Source: Streptomyces sp. DT2A-34 | Lineage (GTDB): Bacteria > Actinomycetota > Actinomycetes > Streptomycetales > Streptomycetaceae | Direction of reading: 5' to 3' | Assembly: GCF_030499515.1 (NCBI RefSeq) | Contig: NZ_JASTWJ010000001.1 | Location: 930,001 to 994,000, forward strand | DNA: 64,000 nucleotides | In this document: piece by piece, positions 26,390 through 35,594 of the stretch | How the letters are laid out: each line of letters starts with the position of its first letter | Position numbering within the stretch: the first letter of the stretch is position 1 | The notes under the pieces: generated by a model | Seen by the model: the letters and a program-made list of their open reading frames with translations, nothing else | The model's database searches: none | What the model was told of the DNA's origin: nothing | Made by a program: the position numbers and the translations under genes

Positions 26390-27175
26390 ATGGCGAAGAC
26401 CCGCGGCTCCACACGTGCCGGATCCGCCTCCGCGCTCGACTCGCTGGACTTCGCCCTGGACCGGGGCAGTCCCGTGCCGCTGTACTACCAGCTCGCCCAG
26501 CAGCTGGAGTCGGCGATCGAGCACGGGGCCCTCGCTCCGGGGAACCTCCTGGGCAACGAGGTCGACCTGTCGGTGCGGCTGGGCCTGTCCCGGCCCACCG
26601 TCCGGCAGGCCATCCAGTCTCTGGTCGACAAGGGGCTGCTGGTACGGCGGCGCGGGGTGGGCACCCAGGTGGTGCACAGCCAGGTCAAGCGCCCGCTGGA
26701 GCTCAGCAGCCTCTACGACGACCTGGAGGCGGCCGGGCAGGGTCCGACCACCGAGGTCGTCCGCAACGAGCGCGTCCCGGCGGAAGCCGACGTCGCGGCC
26801 GCGCTCGGCATCGCGGAGGGAGCGGAGGTCACGGTCCTGGAGCGGCTGCGCTGCACGCACGACCAGCCCGTGGCCATCCTGCGCAACTACCTGCCCGCGA
26901 GCCTGCTCGACCTCGACACGGCTCGGCTGGAGTCGACCGGCCTGTACCGGATGATGCGCGCCGCCGGAATCACCCTGCACAGCGCCCGCCAGACCGTCGG
27001 CGCCCGCTGCGCGACCGCCGAGGAGGCCGAGCGCCTCGACGAGAAGGAGGGCGCCGCGCTGCTGACCATGCAGCGCACGGCGTACGACGACACGGGCCGG
27101 CCGGTCGAGTACGGGACGCACATCTACCGCGCGTCCCGGTACGCGTTCGACTTCCAGCTGCTGGTCAGGGTTTGA
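26390..27175 (+). CDS. GntR-family (HutC/UTRA) regulator, probable inositol repressor
   Basis: 261 residues: an N-terminal winged helix (EVDLSVRLGLSRPTVRQAIQ, about 58-77) and a C-terminal UTRA sensor domain ending in YRASRYAFDFQLLV. It closes the plus arm of the inositol operon, 24 bp after iolA, and is the obvious candidate to bind the 17-bp inverted repeats at 20007-20076. Its 3' end overlaps the convergent DUF427 gene by about 11 bp. Confidence 0.87.
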   Translation: MAKTRGSTRAGSASALDSLDFALDRGSPVPLYYQLAQQLESAIEHGALAPGNLLGNEVDLSVRLGLSRPTVRQAIQSLVDKGLLVRRRGVGTQVVHSQVKRPLELSSLYDDLEAAGQGPTTEVVRNERVPAEADVAAALGIAEGAEVTVLERLRCTHDQPVAILRNYLPASLLDLDTARLESTGLYRMMRAAGITLHSARQTVGARCATAEEAERLDEKEGAALLTMQRTAYDDTGRPVEYGTHIYRASRYAFDFQLLVRV

Positions 27176-27968
27176 GGCTCGCGGTGAACGGCGTGACCGG
27201 CCGCTCCAGTCGTTGCCCGTCCACGGTGATCTCCACGGCCTCGTTGTAGAAGGCCAGGAGCCCCTTGACGGGAGCCACAGCGGCCAGCGGCGCGGCATAG
27301 CTCCAGACGATGTTCCGCGGGACCTCGCCCTCGCCGCTCCAGTTCCAGTACTGGGCCGTGCCCTTGTACGGGCACCCGGTGCGGTGGTCGGCGGGCTCGA
27401 ACAGGTCGAGCCGGACGTCCTCGCGGGGCAGGTAGTACCGGGTCGGCAGCCCGGTCTCGAACAGCAGCACCGGGCGGTGGGTGTCCGCGACGACGGTGCC
27501 GGCGATCTCGACCTGGACATGGCGGCTGCTGGGCATGGCGTCCACCCGTTTGTGCGGGTCGCGCGGGTGGATGAAGATCTCTTCCTCCTCCTCGTACCAG
27601 TGGTCGAGGCCGCTCCCCCAGCGCCGGAACCACTCGAAGGAGAGGTGCCCGGCGAGGTCGTCGGCGGGGAAGGTCCACGCGGCGTTCTCCACCAGCTCGC
27701 CGCCGACTTCGAGGTCGTAGAAGATGCGCGACCCGGTGTGCTTGCCCGGCGACGGGTTCTTGGCCGGGCGGAGGAGGTCCGTGCGGACCTCCTCACGCGG
27801 GAACGCGTAGCACGGCACAGGCAGCTCGGGTTCCCACACCAGGACGGGGTGCCGGCTGTCGACGACGGTGACGTCACCCTTGCGGCCACGCACCCAGCGC
27901 TCGCTGGGCTCCCACAGGAGGCCTTCGGGGGTCGTACGGACGGACCGCTCGGTGGGGAACAGAGGCAT
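27165..27968 (-). CDS. DUF427 double-domain protein
   Basis: 267 residues built from two DUF427 domains. The second contains the family pattern CPYKGTAQYWNW (about 203-214) and NIVWSYAAPLAAVAPVKGLLA. ATG 27968 has AAGGAG 7 bp upstream. The biochemical role of DUF427 is not established. It is convergent with the GntR gene and overlaps its end. Confidence 0.85.
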   Translation of the reverse strand: MPLFPTERSVRTTPEGLLWEPSERWVRGRKGDVTVVDSRHPVLVWEPELPVPCYAFPREEVRTDLLRPAKNPSPGKHTGSRIFYDLEVGGELVENAAWTFPADDLAGHLSFEWFRRWGSGLDHWYEEEEEIFIHPRDPHKRVDAMPSSRHVQVEIAGTVVADTHRPVLLFETGLPTRYYLPREDVRLDLFEPADHRTGCPYKGTAQYWNWSGEGEVPRNIVWSYAAPLAAVAPVKGLLAFYNEAVEITVDGQRLERPVTPFTASLKP

Positions 27969-28029
27969 GGCCACTCTCCTTCGGCTCCTCTTCGGAGCGT
28001 ACTCCCGCAGCGGTGAGCGGGCTCCGTGG

Positions 28030-28090
28030 TGAGCGGGCCCCGCGGTCAGTGGGCCGCGTGGTCAGTGGGCCGCGTGGTCAGTGGGCCGCG
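28030..28090. repeat. short tandem duplication at the end of the aldo/keto reductase gene
   Basis: Three consecutive 16-bp units of the type GTCAGTGGGCCGCGTG run from about 28045 to 28090, with weaker copies upstream from about 28030. One unit contains the reductase stop codon (28078-28080); the others lie just after it. This looks like slippage duplication of the gene's own 3' end. Confidence 0.7.
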
Positions 28091-29061
28091 TCGAGCCGGG
28101 ACCGCAGCTCCGGGCTCAGCTCCAGGTCCACGGCGGCAAGGCTCTCCTCCAGCTGGGCCACGGACGACGCTCCGACCAGCGGGATGATCGGCAGCTCGGC
28201 GCCGATCTGCCAGGCCAGGACGACCTGGTTGACGGTGGCCCCGGTCTCCTGGGCGACCTCCCGCAGGACCTTCAGGCGGGTCGGGGTGCCCGGGTGGTCG
28301 AAGTCGGCGGGCAGCCGGTCCGGGTGGGTGTAGGCGCCCTTCAGCAACGGCGAGTAGGCGACCAGCGTCAGGCCGGGCTCGGCCCGCAGGTAGCTGAGCA
28401 GGTCGGGGCCGGCGTGGCCGAGGCTGCCGTCGGGGAACAGGCCGTCGGGGACGTCGAGGCGGGGCCGCAGGTGGCTGTGGGCGTACTGGAGCACCTCGTA
28501 GCCGGGCAGTCCGGCCGCGGCGGCGAGGGCGCGGGCCCGCTCGACGCGCCAGACCGCGTGGTTGCTGACGCCGAGGAGACCGACCGTGCCCTCGCTCACC
28601 AGCTCGGCGAACCCCTCGACGGTCTCCTGGAGGGGCACCTGCCGGTCCTCGATGTGGGCGTAGAGCAGGTCCAGCTTGGCCACGCCGAGCCGGTCGCGGC
28701 TGCGCTCGGCGGACTCGCGGATCACCTTCGCCGACAGGCCCTCCGCGTTGTCGACGTAGCTGGTGCCGGGGGCCAGGGGGCGGGCACCGAGCTTGGTGGC
28801 GATGACGATCTCGTCGCCGACGCCGCGGCTGCGGCGCCACCGGCCGAGCAGTTCCTCGCTCTGTCCGCCCTGACCGCCGTCGACCCAGAAGGCGTAGTTG
28901 TCGGACGTGTCGATGAAGGTTCCGCCCGCCTCGACATAGCGGTCGAGTACGGCGAAGGAGGTCTCCTCGTCGGTCTGCGAGCCGAACAGCATCGCGCCGA
29001 GCGCGAGGACGCTGACCTCGCGGCGGTTCTTCGGGTCGGTGCCGATGGTGCGGTACTTCAT
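28078..29061 (-). CDS. aldo/keto reductase
   Basis: 327 residues with the AKR barrel: GTFIDTSDNYAFW carrying catalytic Asp and Tyr (about 47-59), ATKLGAR with the Lys, and LLYAHIEDR with the His. C-terminal IPLVGASSVAQLEESL contributes the NADPH site. The start is ATG 29061 (MKYRTIG); a longer in-frame version would run through the operator at 29119-29136. It would reduce aldehydes or ketones; the substrate is unknown. Confidence 0.9.
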   Translation of the reverse strand: MKYRTIGTDPKNRREVSVLALGAMLFGSQTDEETSFAVLDRYVEAGGTFIDTSDNYAFWVDGGQGGQSEELLGRWRRSRGVGDEIVIATKLGARPLAPGTSYVDNAEGLSAKVIRESAERSRDRLGVAKLDLLYAHIEDRQVPLQETVEGFAELVSEGTVGLLGVSNHAVWRVERARALAAAAGLPGYEVLQYAHSHLRPRLDVPDGLFPDGSLGHAGPDLLSYLRAEPGLTLVAYSPLLKGAYTHPDRLPADFDHPGTPTRLKVLREVAQETGATVNQVVLAWQIGAELPIIPLVGASSVAQLEESLAAVDLELSPELRSRLDAAH

Positions 29062-29118
29062 GGCTGGGTCCCCTCCCGTTCGCGCGCCCGCCTTTGGGGC
29101 ACGAACGGGAGTCTTCAT

Positions 29119-29136
29119 CTTGAAGCGCACTTCAAG
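29119..29136. promoter_or_regulatory. inverted repeat in the aldo/keto reductase promoter
   Basis: CTTGAAG-CGCA-CTTCAAG is an inverted repeat with 7-bp arms about 60 bp upstream of the aldo/keto reductase ATG. The form resembles operators bound by MerR-type regulators between -35 and -10. No MerR gene is in the window. Confidence 0.55.
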
Positions 29137-29174
29137 TCAAGGGAGTTCGCGGCAGATTCGCTGGATCGACGGGC

Positions 29175-29837
29175 TCAGGGGGCGAACGGGCCCTCCAGCG
29201 CCGCCCATTGCAGCAGCATGATCGTCTTGGCGTCGACGATCTCCCCGGTGCGGATCATCTCCAGGGCCCGCCGGAAGGGGAGTTCGACGATCTCGATGTC
29301 CTCGCCCTCCTCGTCCAGGCCACCGCCCTCGTGGGTGTGGGTCGAGGGGCCGTAGGCGGCGGCGTAGAAGCTGACGCGTTCGGTGACCGAGCCCGGGCTC
29401 ATATAGACGTCGAAGACGTGCCGGACGTCGCCGATGGTGTGCCCGGTCTCCTCCACCACCTCGCGCCGCACCGCGATCTCCGGGTGCTCGTCATCGTCGT
29501 CGAGCAGCCCGCCCGGCGTCTCGACGAGCATGCCGTCGGGGTGGCCGTTGACGTACACCGGGAAGCGGAACTGGCGGGTGAGCAGGACGGTTTCGCGTTC
29601 GGCGTCGTACAGCAGCATGGTCGCCCCGTTGCCGCGGTCGTGCGTCTCGCGCTGCTGGGTGCTCCAGGTGCCGTCGGCGTGCTGGAAGTCGAAGGTCGTG
29701 GCGCGCTCGACGTACCAGTGGCTGGACAGGAGTCGCACGTCCCGCACCTTGACCCGGGGGTTGCCGGTCAGGTCCCGGCCGGCTTGGTCGAGTCCGGTGC
29801 GGCCGCGGCGGTCGGGGGTGTCGATGCCGGCGGTCAT
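29175..29837 (-). CDS. NUDIX hydrolase, NudK/ADP-ribose pyrophosphatase-like
   Basis: 220 residues. The Nudix box is complete: GGLLDDDDEHPEIAVRREVV followed by EETG (about 113-136), preceded by the substrate strand LLTRQFRFPVYVNGHPDG. This places it near GDP-mannose/ADP-ribose pyrophosphatases. It reads in the same direction as the aldo/keto reductase, 113 bp upstream of that gene. Confidence 0.87.
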   Translation of the reverse strand: MTAGIDTPDRRGRTGLDQAGRDLTGNPRVKVRDVRLLSSHWYVERATTFDFQHADGTWSTQQRETHDRGNGATMLLYDAERETVLLTRQFRFPVYVNGHPDGMLVETPGGLLDDDDEHPEIAVRREVVEETGHTIGDVRHVFDVYMSPGSVTERVSFYAAAYGPSTHTHEGGGLDEEGEDIEIVELPFRRALEMIRTGEIVDAKTIMLLQWAALEGPFAP

Positions 29838-29892
29838 CGGGCACCGGCCGGATGGATGAGCGAGTTGGTCATGGCCCCGCTTCTACCATCCT

Positions 29893-30507
29893 TCAGCCCG
29901 CGACGTCGGCCTTGTCCAGCACCTGCTCCGACGCGGACGGCCGGACGTCCAACGCCTCGTCGAAGGCGCTGAACGACGTGGTGGTGACGTTTCCGCCGCC
30001 CTTGTAGACGGTCCTCAGCAGGTACGGCTTGCCCTCGGTAGCCACGTAGAAGGTGTACGCCCCTTCCTTGTCCGCCTTGTCCGTGACGTGCACGGCGATC
30101 ACTTCCCGGCCGCCGACGCGGGTGGCCGCGCCCTTCTTCGCCGTGCCGAAACGACTTGAACGTCCAGGTGCACGCGGCCAGTCCGTCGCCCGGCTGCGCG
30201 TCGTCGGCGGGCACCTTCGCCCACTGCTTCGGCCGGACGCCGACGACCGGCCGGCCGCTCCAGTTCTCGAGACAGGTCTCGTCCGGGCGGACGTAGTCCG
30301 TCTCACCGATCCTGATCTGTTGTCGCCCGGGGTGTTGCTCATGTCGATGGTCACGGAACGCAGTGCGCGCATCGTGCCGTTGGCCTCGTCGAGCAGCTCT
30401 GCCGCGGACTTCTCGGCGCCGCCGGACCCGGCCCCGACCCCGCACCCGGCGAGCGCGGCTGCGATGAACAGACATGCCGGCGCCGTCGTCATGGGAATCG
30501 TTCGCAT
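29893..30507 (-). pseudogene. lipoprotein gene broken by two compensating frameshifts
   Basis: The N-terminal frame encodes a lipoprotein signal with lipobox AALAGC and a start resembling LolA-like secreted proteins (ELLDEANGTMRALRSVTIDM). The sensible protein then moves to another frame (QIRIGETDYVRPDETCLENW to AACTWTFKSF) and returns to the first (TRVGGREVIAVHVTDKADKE to the stop). The shifts fall near 30320 and 30160. Either the gene has decayed or there are two indel errors in the assembly. Corrected, it would be about 200 residues. Confidence 0.75.
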
Positions 30508-30623
30508 CGAGCCCCCCAGCTCCCTCCCCGTTCACCGAATGACCATGCTCATGATCGGCAGCGGGGGCCTACCAGTCCCGGTGACCCGACGATCCGGGCG
30601 AACGACCGGCCTGCCCCCGCTCC

Positions 30624-30905
30624 GTGCGGGTTCCGCAGCGGTACCACTCCCGCTCAGCAGTCAGCCCTCGTGGTCCAGCAGCCGCCCCATGTGCGTCCAG
30701 CAGCCTGGTGCTGGGTCTGCTGGGCGGCTTCCTGATCGGCCCCGTCCTCGAACCGCGCTTCGGCACTGGCGGCGGCGGGCTCGATTCCATCGGGCTGACC
30801 GGGTTCGGGACCCTGGCCGCGTTCGCCCTGCTGACGGCCTGCCTCAACCTGTTCTACGGCTTCGACCTGCCGCGCGGGCCAGGGGCGCACGTGGGCTTGA
30901 AGTGA
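30624..30905 (+). CDS. possible small membrane protein, unrecognised
   Basis: A 93-residue frame whose second half holds two plausible membrane segments (LVLGLLGGFLIGPVL and FGTLAAFALLTACLNLF) and ends in GAHVGLK. The first ~25 residues look like non-coding translation, so the true start may be an internal GTG near 30690. It may be a real two-helix protein or the tail of a degraded larger gene; no family is recognised. Confidence 0.35.
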   Translation: MRVPQRYHSRSAVSPRGPAAAPCASSSLVLGLLGGFLIGPVLEPRFGTGGGGLDSIGLTGFGTLAAFALLTACLNLFYGFDLPRGPGAHVGLK

Positions 30906-30944
30906 GCACTCCCGCCGGGGTCCTGGCCAAGGGCCGCAGACCTT

Positions 30945-31376
30945 TCAGGACCCCGGCGGCACAGCCTGCTCGAAGCCGAGTTCGCACAGGGCGGTGCGGA
31001 GTTTGTCCGCCGCCTCGTCCAGGACCGACATGTCCTCCTCCGGCTTCGCGTCGGCGAAGTCGAGGTCCCCCAAACCCCACATGGGCGCCACGTGAATGTG
31101 CAGGTGCGGCACCTCGAAACCGGCGATGAGCAGTCCGGCCCGCGGAGCGTTCCACGCCCGCTGCACACCCTGGCCGACCGCCTGGGCCACCTGCATGCAG
31201 TGGGCCAGCAGTTCACCGTCGACCTGCGTCCACTGGTCGACCTCGCGCCGGGGCACGACGAGGGTGTGACCGGGCGTCAGCGGTGCGATGGACAGGAACG
31301 CCGTCGCGTGCGGGTCCTGCCAGACGAACCGGGCGGGAAGCTCGCCGTCGATGATGCGGGAGAAGACGGTGGTCAT
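30945..31376 (-). CDS. HIT-family hydrolase
   Basis: 143 residues. The histidine triad reads HLHIHVAP (about 101-108), and the start TVFSRIIDGELPARFVW is typical of Hint/HIT proteins that hydrolyse nucleoside phosphoramidates or dinucleoside polyphosphates. ATG 31376 was chosen over an upstream in-frame extension without homology. It is a stand-alone gene. Confidence 0.9.
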   Translation of the reverse strand: MTTVFSRIIDGELPARFVWQDPHATAFLSIAPLTPGHTLVVPRREVDQWTQVDGELLAHCMQVAQAVGQGVQRAWNAPRAGLLIAGFEVPHLHIHVAPMWGLGDLDFADAKPEEDMSVLDEAADKLRTALCELGFEQAVPPGS

Positions 31377-31451
31377 GCATGCCCCTTCGCTGCGGGAGAG
31401 CTCTCGGAGCGAGCCTACGCACTGCCCCACGCGACGGTTCCCTTGAGCGGC

Positions 31452-31676
31452 TCATTGGTGCTGGCCCGCAGGAGGCGCGGTCTGTCGGCGATGTGGCCTT
31501 GGCTTCCCGCTGGACGACCTGCTGACGGGTGAACGCACCGCTGCGGTGGGAGCGGCAGCCGGCACGGACACCGAGCCGCTGCCCGGGGGCGTCGGACGGG
31601 TCGTGCCGAAGGCGTCGTCCGCGAGGAAGACGTTGCCGACGCCCGCCACCGGCAGACGCGCACCACGTCGGGTCAT
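31452..31676 (-). pseudogene. truncated hydrogenase maturation protease
   Basis: The ATG overlaps the HypX stop (ATGA). The first ~24 residues include PVAGVGNVFLADDAFG, the nickel-sensing N-terminal motif of HybD/HycI-type [NiFe]-hydrogenase maturation proteases. After about residue 25 (near 31604) the frame becomes low-complexity Ser/Pro/Ala sequence without homology and stops at about 75 residues; intact proteases are about 150-180. A deletion or rearrangement has removed most of the gene. Confidence 0.7.
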
Positions 31677-33397
31677 CGCACGGCCCCGCTCAGCGGCCGG
31701 TCGGAGCTGCCCGGCTGCTTGCGGACGAAGGCCGACCGCAGGGCGTGATACGGCGCCTGCGGGTCGAAGAAGATGGCGCGCATACGGGCGAGTTCGGCCC
31801 GCCGGTGGTCCGCGAGCGGTCGCCGTTCCTCGTCCGCCTGCCGTGCCGCGGCCTTCGCGGCAACTCGCCGCGCGAGGTCGGGGGCGGCGGCGAGGGCGGC
31901 CGCCCTGCGCTCGGTCTCGGCGGCGAACTCCTGTGCCCGGACTGCCACCAGCTGGTCCACCAGGCCGATCCGTGCGCCCGTGGCGGCACTCACGGGCAGC
32001 GCCTCGCTCGTCAGCCGCCGGGCCGTCTCCACTCCGACGCGACGCGGCAGCGTGTACGTCCAGTACTCCGAGCCGTACAGCCCCATCCGCCGGTAGTGCG
32101 GGTTGAGGACGGCGCCCGCGCGGCACCACACCTCGTCGGCGGCCAGGGCGAGCATCAGGCCGCCGGCCGCCGCGTTGCCGCCGAACGCCGCCACCACCAG
32201 CCGGTCGGTGGTCCGCAGGACCGCATCGACCAGGTCGTTCATGGCGTTGAGATTCGCCCAGGACTCACCGGCCGGGTCGGCGGCCGCCTCGATGACGTTC
32301 AGGTGGATGCCGTTGGAGAAGAAGTCACGCATCCCACCGAGGACCAGCACCGAGGTGGGGCGGGCGAGGGCGTGCCGGTAGGCGGTGAGCAGCCGGCGGC
32401 ACTGGTCGGTGCTCATCGCCCCGCCGGGGAAGGAGAAGGTCAGGAAGCCGATGTCGCCGCGCTGCCGGTAGCGGATGTCGGTCCAGGTGCGCCGGTCGGC
32501 GGGCAGTTCGAGCGGGGCGGGGTCCTCCGGCAGCCGGTGCGGGCCGGCACCGCTGCGTGCGCCGTCGGTCGCGAAGGACGCGAGCACGGAGGCCGCCGGG
32601 CGGCGGAACGGCGCGGGGTCGCCGGAGCTCTTACGAGGGCGCAGCTCCGGGATCCACACCGCGCCGTCCCGGGTGGCCCGGCAGACCGCCCCCGCCCGTG
32701 TGGCGAGCAGCTCACCCGGCCGTCCGCGCAACCGGTCCTCGGGATGCCCGCCGTGCAGGAACACCTCCCGGCCGAGGATCTCGTCCAGCACACCGGGCTG
32801 CGAGTCGCCCCCGCGCAGCTTGCGCAGCACCACCTCGGTACTGTCCCTCCCCCAGTCGATCCTGCGCTGCTCCTGCCGGAAGAAGTCGCGCCACACCACC
32901 CCGACCTCGGGATCGCTCTGCCGCCACGGTTTGAACGAGCCGTCGGCATACCGCTGCACGGCCAGCAGTACAGCGGCCGTGGCGGCGTCGGAGACCTCGC
33001 CCCGGTACAGGTCGCTCTTGCCCACCGGCGGCACCGGGAACGGCTCGGACGCCCAGATGTCGCCCGCGTCCATCGACGCCTCCGCCTGGAGCACCGTCAC
33101 TCCCCAGCGGGGCGCCGCCTCGGCGATCGCCCAGTCCAGGGAGGAGGGACCGCGATCGCCGGGCGGCCCGGGGTGCACGACGAGGCAGGTGTGCTCCCGC
33201 CACACGTCCTCCGGGAGCGCCGTCTTCAGCATCGGAGCGATGATCAGCTCCGGGCGCGTCTCGTGTACGGCGGCGCGCACCGCGTCGGGACCGTGCGAGG
33301 CGAGGACGACATCCACCCGGTGCCCGAGGTCCGCCAGTTCGGCGTACACACGCTGGGACAGGCTGTTGAACGCGCTGGCGACGAGCAAAATGTTCAT
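31673..33397 (-). CDS. hypX: HypX-type hydrogenase maturation protein
   Basis: 574 residues in two parts: an N-terminal formyltransferase-like domain (LVVHPGPPGDRGPSSLDWAI, about 92-111) and a C-terminal enoyl-CoA hydratase/isomerase-like domain (GGMRDFFSNGIHLNVIEA; AAFGGNAAAGGLMLALAADE). HypX makes CO from a formyl group for the active site of [NiFe] hydrogenases in air. No hydrogenase subunit or other hyp gene is in the window; only the truncated protease follows. Confidence 0.87.
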   Translation of the reverse strand: MNILLVASAFNSLSQRVYAELADLGHRVDVVLASHGPDAVRAAVHETRPELIIAPMLKTALPEDVWREHTCLVVHPGPPGDRGPSSLDWAIAEAAPRWGVTVLQAEASMDAGDIWASEPFPVPPVGKSDLYRGEVSDAATAAVLLAVQRYADGSFKPWRQSDPEVGVVWRDFFRQEQRRIDWGRDSTEVVLRKLRGGDSQPGVLDEILGREVFLHGGHPEDRLRGRPGELLATRAGAVCRATRDGAVWIPELRPRKSSGDPAPFRRPAASVLASFATDGARSGAGPHRLPEDPAPLELPADRRTWTDIRYRQRGDIGFLTFSFPGGAMSTDQCRRLLTAYRHALARPTSVLVLGGMRDFFSNGIHLNVIEAAADPAGESWANLNAMNDLVDAVLRTTDRLVVAAFGGNAAAGGLMLALAADEVWCRAGAVLNPHYRRMGLYGSEYWTYTLPRRVGVETARRLTSEALPVSAATGARIGLVDQLVAVRAQEFAAETERRAAALAAAPDLARRVAAKAAARQADEERRPLADHRRAELARMRAIFFDPQAPYHALRSAFVRKQPGSSDRPLSGAVR

Positions 33398-33463
33398 GAC
33401 ACGGCATGCTCGCCGGTTTCCGCGGGCCCGGGAAGGATCACGGCGGCGTTTCGCCCACCACGG

Positions 33464-33590
33464 TCAGGTCTCTTCGTCCATCCGGATCGCGTCCCTGAGC
33501 CGGTCGACGGCCTCGCTCTGCTCGCCCTAGTACACATCCACCAGGGCCTCGGCGATCGGGTCGAGCTTGCGCCGGCCTCGTGTGTTCGGC
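33464..33590 (-). pseudogene. fragment of a small gene with an internal stop
   Basis: A minus-strand frame reads LDPIAEALVDVY, then TAG (33527-33529), then GEQSEAVDRLRDAIRMDEET and a proper stop at 33464-33466. The two halves form a natural helical protein end, so the TAG is probably a nonsense mutation. The upstream start is not clear. No family is recognised. The rest of 33398-33704 holds nothing else I can support. Confidence 0.35.
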
Positions 33591-33704
33591 GCGCATCTCG
33601 GCGGAGGCGATGAGGAAGCCGTCACCCCGGACGGCGGGCGCCTCGGCCGACCCCACACGAAAAGGGCCCTCACAGGCTCTCGCCCACGAAGACCCTTCGC
33701 ACCG

Positions 33705-33778
<74 letters not shown>

Positions 33779-33893
33779 GTGCCTGTCGCGCGGCGAACCG
33801 CGTGATCACGCAAGCAGAACTTTACCCCACGCCGGGGACCGAGCCGAAGAGGGCGTCCGGTGAGGGGTGGGCAGTGCGATGGACAATCGGTGT

Positions 33894-34415
33894 ATGGCCA
33901 CCACACCGTCAGGACGGCAGACCGACGCACGGGACCGGGACAGCGAGGGCCGGGCACGCAACGCGCGCCCCCGGGACGGTCTCGGGCGCCCCCTCCCCTA
34001 CGGCGCGGACGGCGTCGCCCGCCAGCCCGAGGGCGTCGTACGCACTCCGGAGCAGAGCGTCGCCGAGGCACAGCTGCTGCTGGACGCGGGGAAACCGTTC
34101 CATGCGCACGAGGTCTTCGAGGACGCGTGGAAGACGGGCCCGCAGGAGGAGCGGGCCCTGTGGCGGGGGCTGGCCCAGCTCGCGGTGGGCCTCACCCACT
34201 CGGCTCGCGGGAACGTGACGGGCGGGGCGAGGTTGCTGCGGCGCGGGGCCAGGGCTGTGGAGGAGTGGGCGTCGGCTGACGGGCGGCAGCGGCCGTACGG
34301 GATGGATACGGCCGGGCTGGTCGCGTGGGCGCGGGAGCTGGCGGGGGTCGTGGAGGAGGGCGAGGAGACCGTGGATGCGCGGCGGTGGGCGCCGAGGCTG
34401 CGCGGGCGGTCGTAG
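33894..34415 (+). CDS. DUF309-family protein
   Basis: About 173 residues from ATG 33894 (ATG 33879 and 33867 are possible). After a charged, disordered start comes the DUF309 core FHAHEVFEDAWKTGPQEE, then LAQLAVGLTHSARGN. The fold is a small helical bundle; its function is not known. It lies 115 bp from the tRNA-Pro gene and points away from it. Confidence 0.8.
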   Translation: MATTPSGRQTDARDRDSEGRARNARPRDGLGRPLPYGADGVARQPEGVVRTPEQSVAEAQLLLDAGKPFHAHEVFEDAWKTGPQEERALWRGLAQLAVGLTHSARGNVTGGARLLRRGARAVEEWASADGRQRPYGMDTAGLVAWARELAGVVEEGEETVDARRWAPRLRGRS

Positions 34416-34605
34416 AGGGGGCGGCAGACCTCCGGCCCCATGAATCGGGCGGCTCACCGGGATGCGTCGACCGCGCAGGCCGGCGACGCCCAGCGCACCG
34501 CCGCCGCAAGCCCCGCGCCCCCACGCCCCCACGCTCTCGGGCGTCCACCACCGAAGACATGGACGCGGTGTCCGCGTTGTCAGTGGCGTGCGGCAGACTC
34601 GGGGC

Positions 34606-35385
34606 GTGCGAAAGATTCATGTCATCGGTATCGGTGCGGGCGACCCCGAGCAGCTGACGCTGCAGGCGGTCAGGGCGCTGCGGAGTACGGACGTGTTCTT
34701 CATCCTCGACAAGGGCGAGGTGAAGTCCGACCTCACGCAGCTGCGCCGGGACATGCTGGACGCGCACATACCGGAGGGGACGTATCGGGTCGTCGAGGCA
34801 CGGGATCCGGATCGGGACCGGTCGGCAGGGGGCGCCGCGTACTCCCCGGCCGTCGGGGACTGGCGCAGTGCCCGCGCCGGGATCTACGAGCGGCTGATCG
34901 CCGAGGAGCTGGGCGAGGACGAGACCGGCGCGTTCCTGGTGTGGGGTGATCCCGCGCTGTACGACAGCACGCTCGGCATCCTGGAGGAGGTGCTGGACAA
35001 GGGCGGGGTGGAGTTCGAGTACGACGTCGTGCCCGGCATCAGCAGTGTCTCGGCTCTCGTCGCCCGGCATCGGACAGGGCTCAACCGGGTCGCCCGGCCC
35101 GTGCAGATCACCACCGGCCGACGGCTGGCCGAGGGCTTCCCGGACGGCGTGGACGACGTGGTCGTGATGCTCGACGCCCACCAGGTCTTCCGGCAGTACG
35201 CGGACCAGGACATCGACATCTACTGGGGCGCGTACATAGGCACCCCGGACGAGATCCTCGCCTCGGGCCCGATCGCCGAGGCCGCCCCCCGCATCGAGCG
35301 GCTGCGTGCCGAGGCCCGGGAGCGCAAGGGCTGGATCATGGACACGTATCTGCTGCGCCGGAATCCGACGGAGCAGAAGGAGTAG
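34606..35385 (+). CDS. cobF: precorrin-6A synthase (deacetylating)
   Basis: 259 residues of the tetrapyrrole methylase family: N-terminal VIGIGAGDPEQLTLQA (about 6-21), LVWGDPALYDSTLGIL (about 105-120), VVPGISSVSALVARH. CobF methylates C1 and releases acetate from precorrin-5 in aerobic cobalamin synthesis. GTG 34606 fits the family start (KIHVIGIGAGDP). Its pathway partner cobK lies about 660 bp away on the other strand; no other cob gene is in the window. Confidence 0.9.
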   Translation: MRKIHVIGIGAGDPEQLTLQAVRALRSTDVFFILDKGEVKSDLTQLRRDMLDAHIPEGTYRVVEARDPDRDRSAGGAAYSPAVGDWRSARAGIYERLIAEELGEDETGAFLVWGDPALYDSTLGILEEVLDKGGVEFEYDVVPGISSVSALVARHRTGLNRVARPVQITTGRRLAEGFPDGVDDVVVMLDAHQVFRQYADQDIDIYWGAYIGTPDEILASGPIAEAAPRIERLRAEARERKGWIMDTYLLRRNPTEQKE

Positions 35386-35594
35386 CAGGCGCAGGAAGCG
35401 CAGAAGGGCAGGAGGCGGGGCACGAGGCTCAGCAGGCGCGCGCCTCGGTCGGCATCCGCACCGCACCCGAGCGGACCGCCCCCGCATGCGCCCTCGGCCC
35501 ACCGCTGTGATCGTGGCCCCGTGACGCTCGCCCCTGAGCGGGCCGGGCTGAAAACCCGGTGCGGCGTACGGCGGTCCGCCGTGATACTCGCCGC

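Noticed and set aside
22922..27889. A 1655-codon open frame on the minus strand opposite iolB, iolD, iolA and GntR.
   Set aside because: It is the high-GC mirror of well-supported genes on the plus strand: Val/Gly/Asp/Arg-rich, no domain and no internal consistency.
31529..33613. A 694-codon plus-strand frame opposite hypX.
   Set aside because: Shadow frame; hypX on the minus strand has clear domains and motifs.
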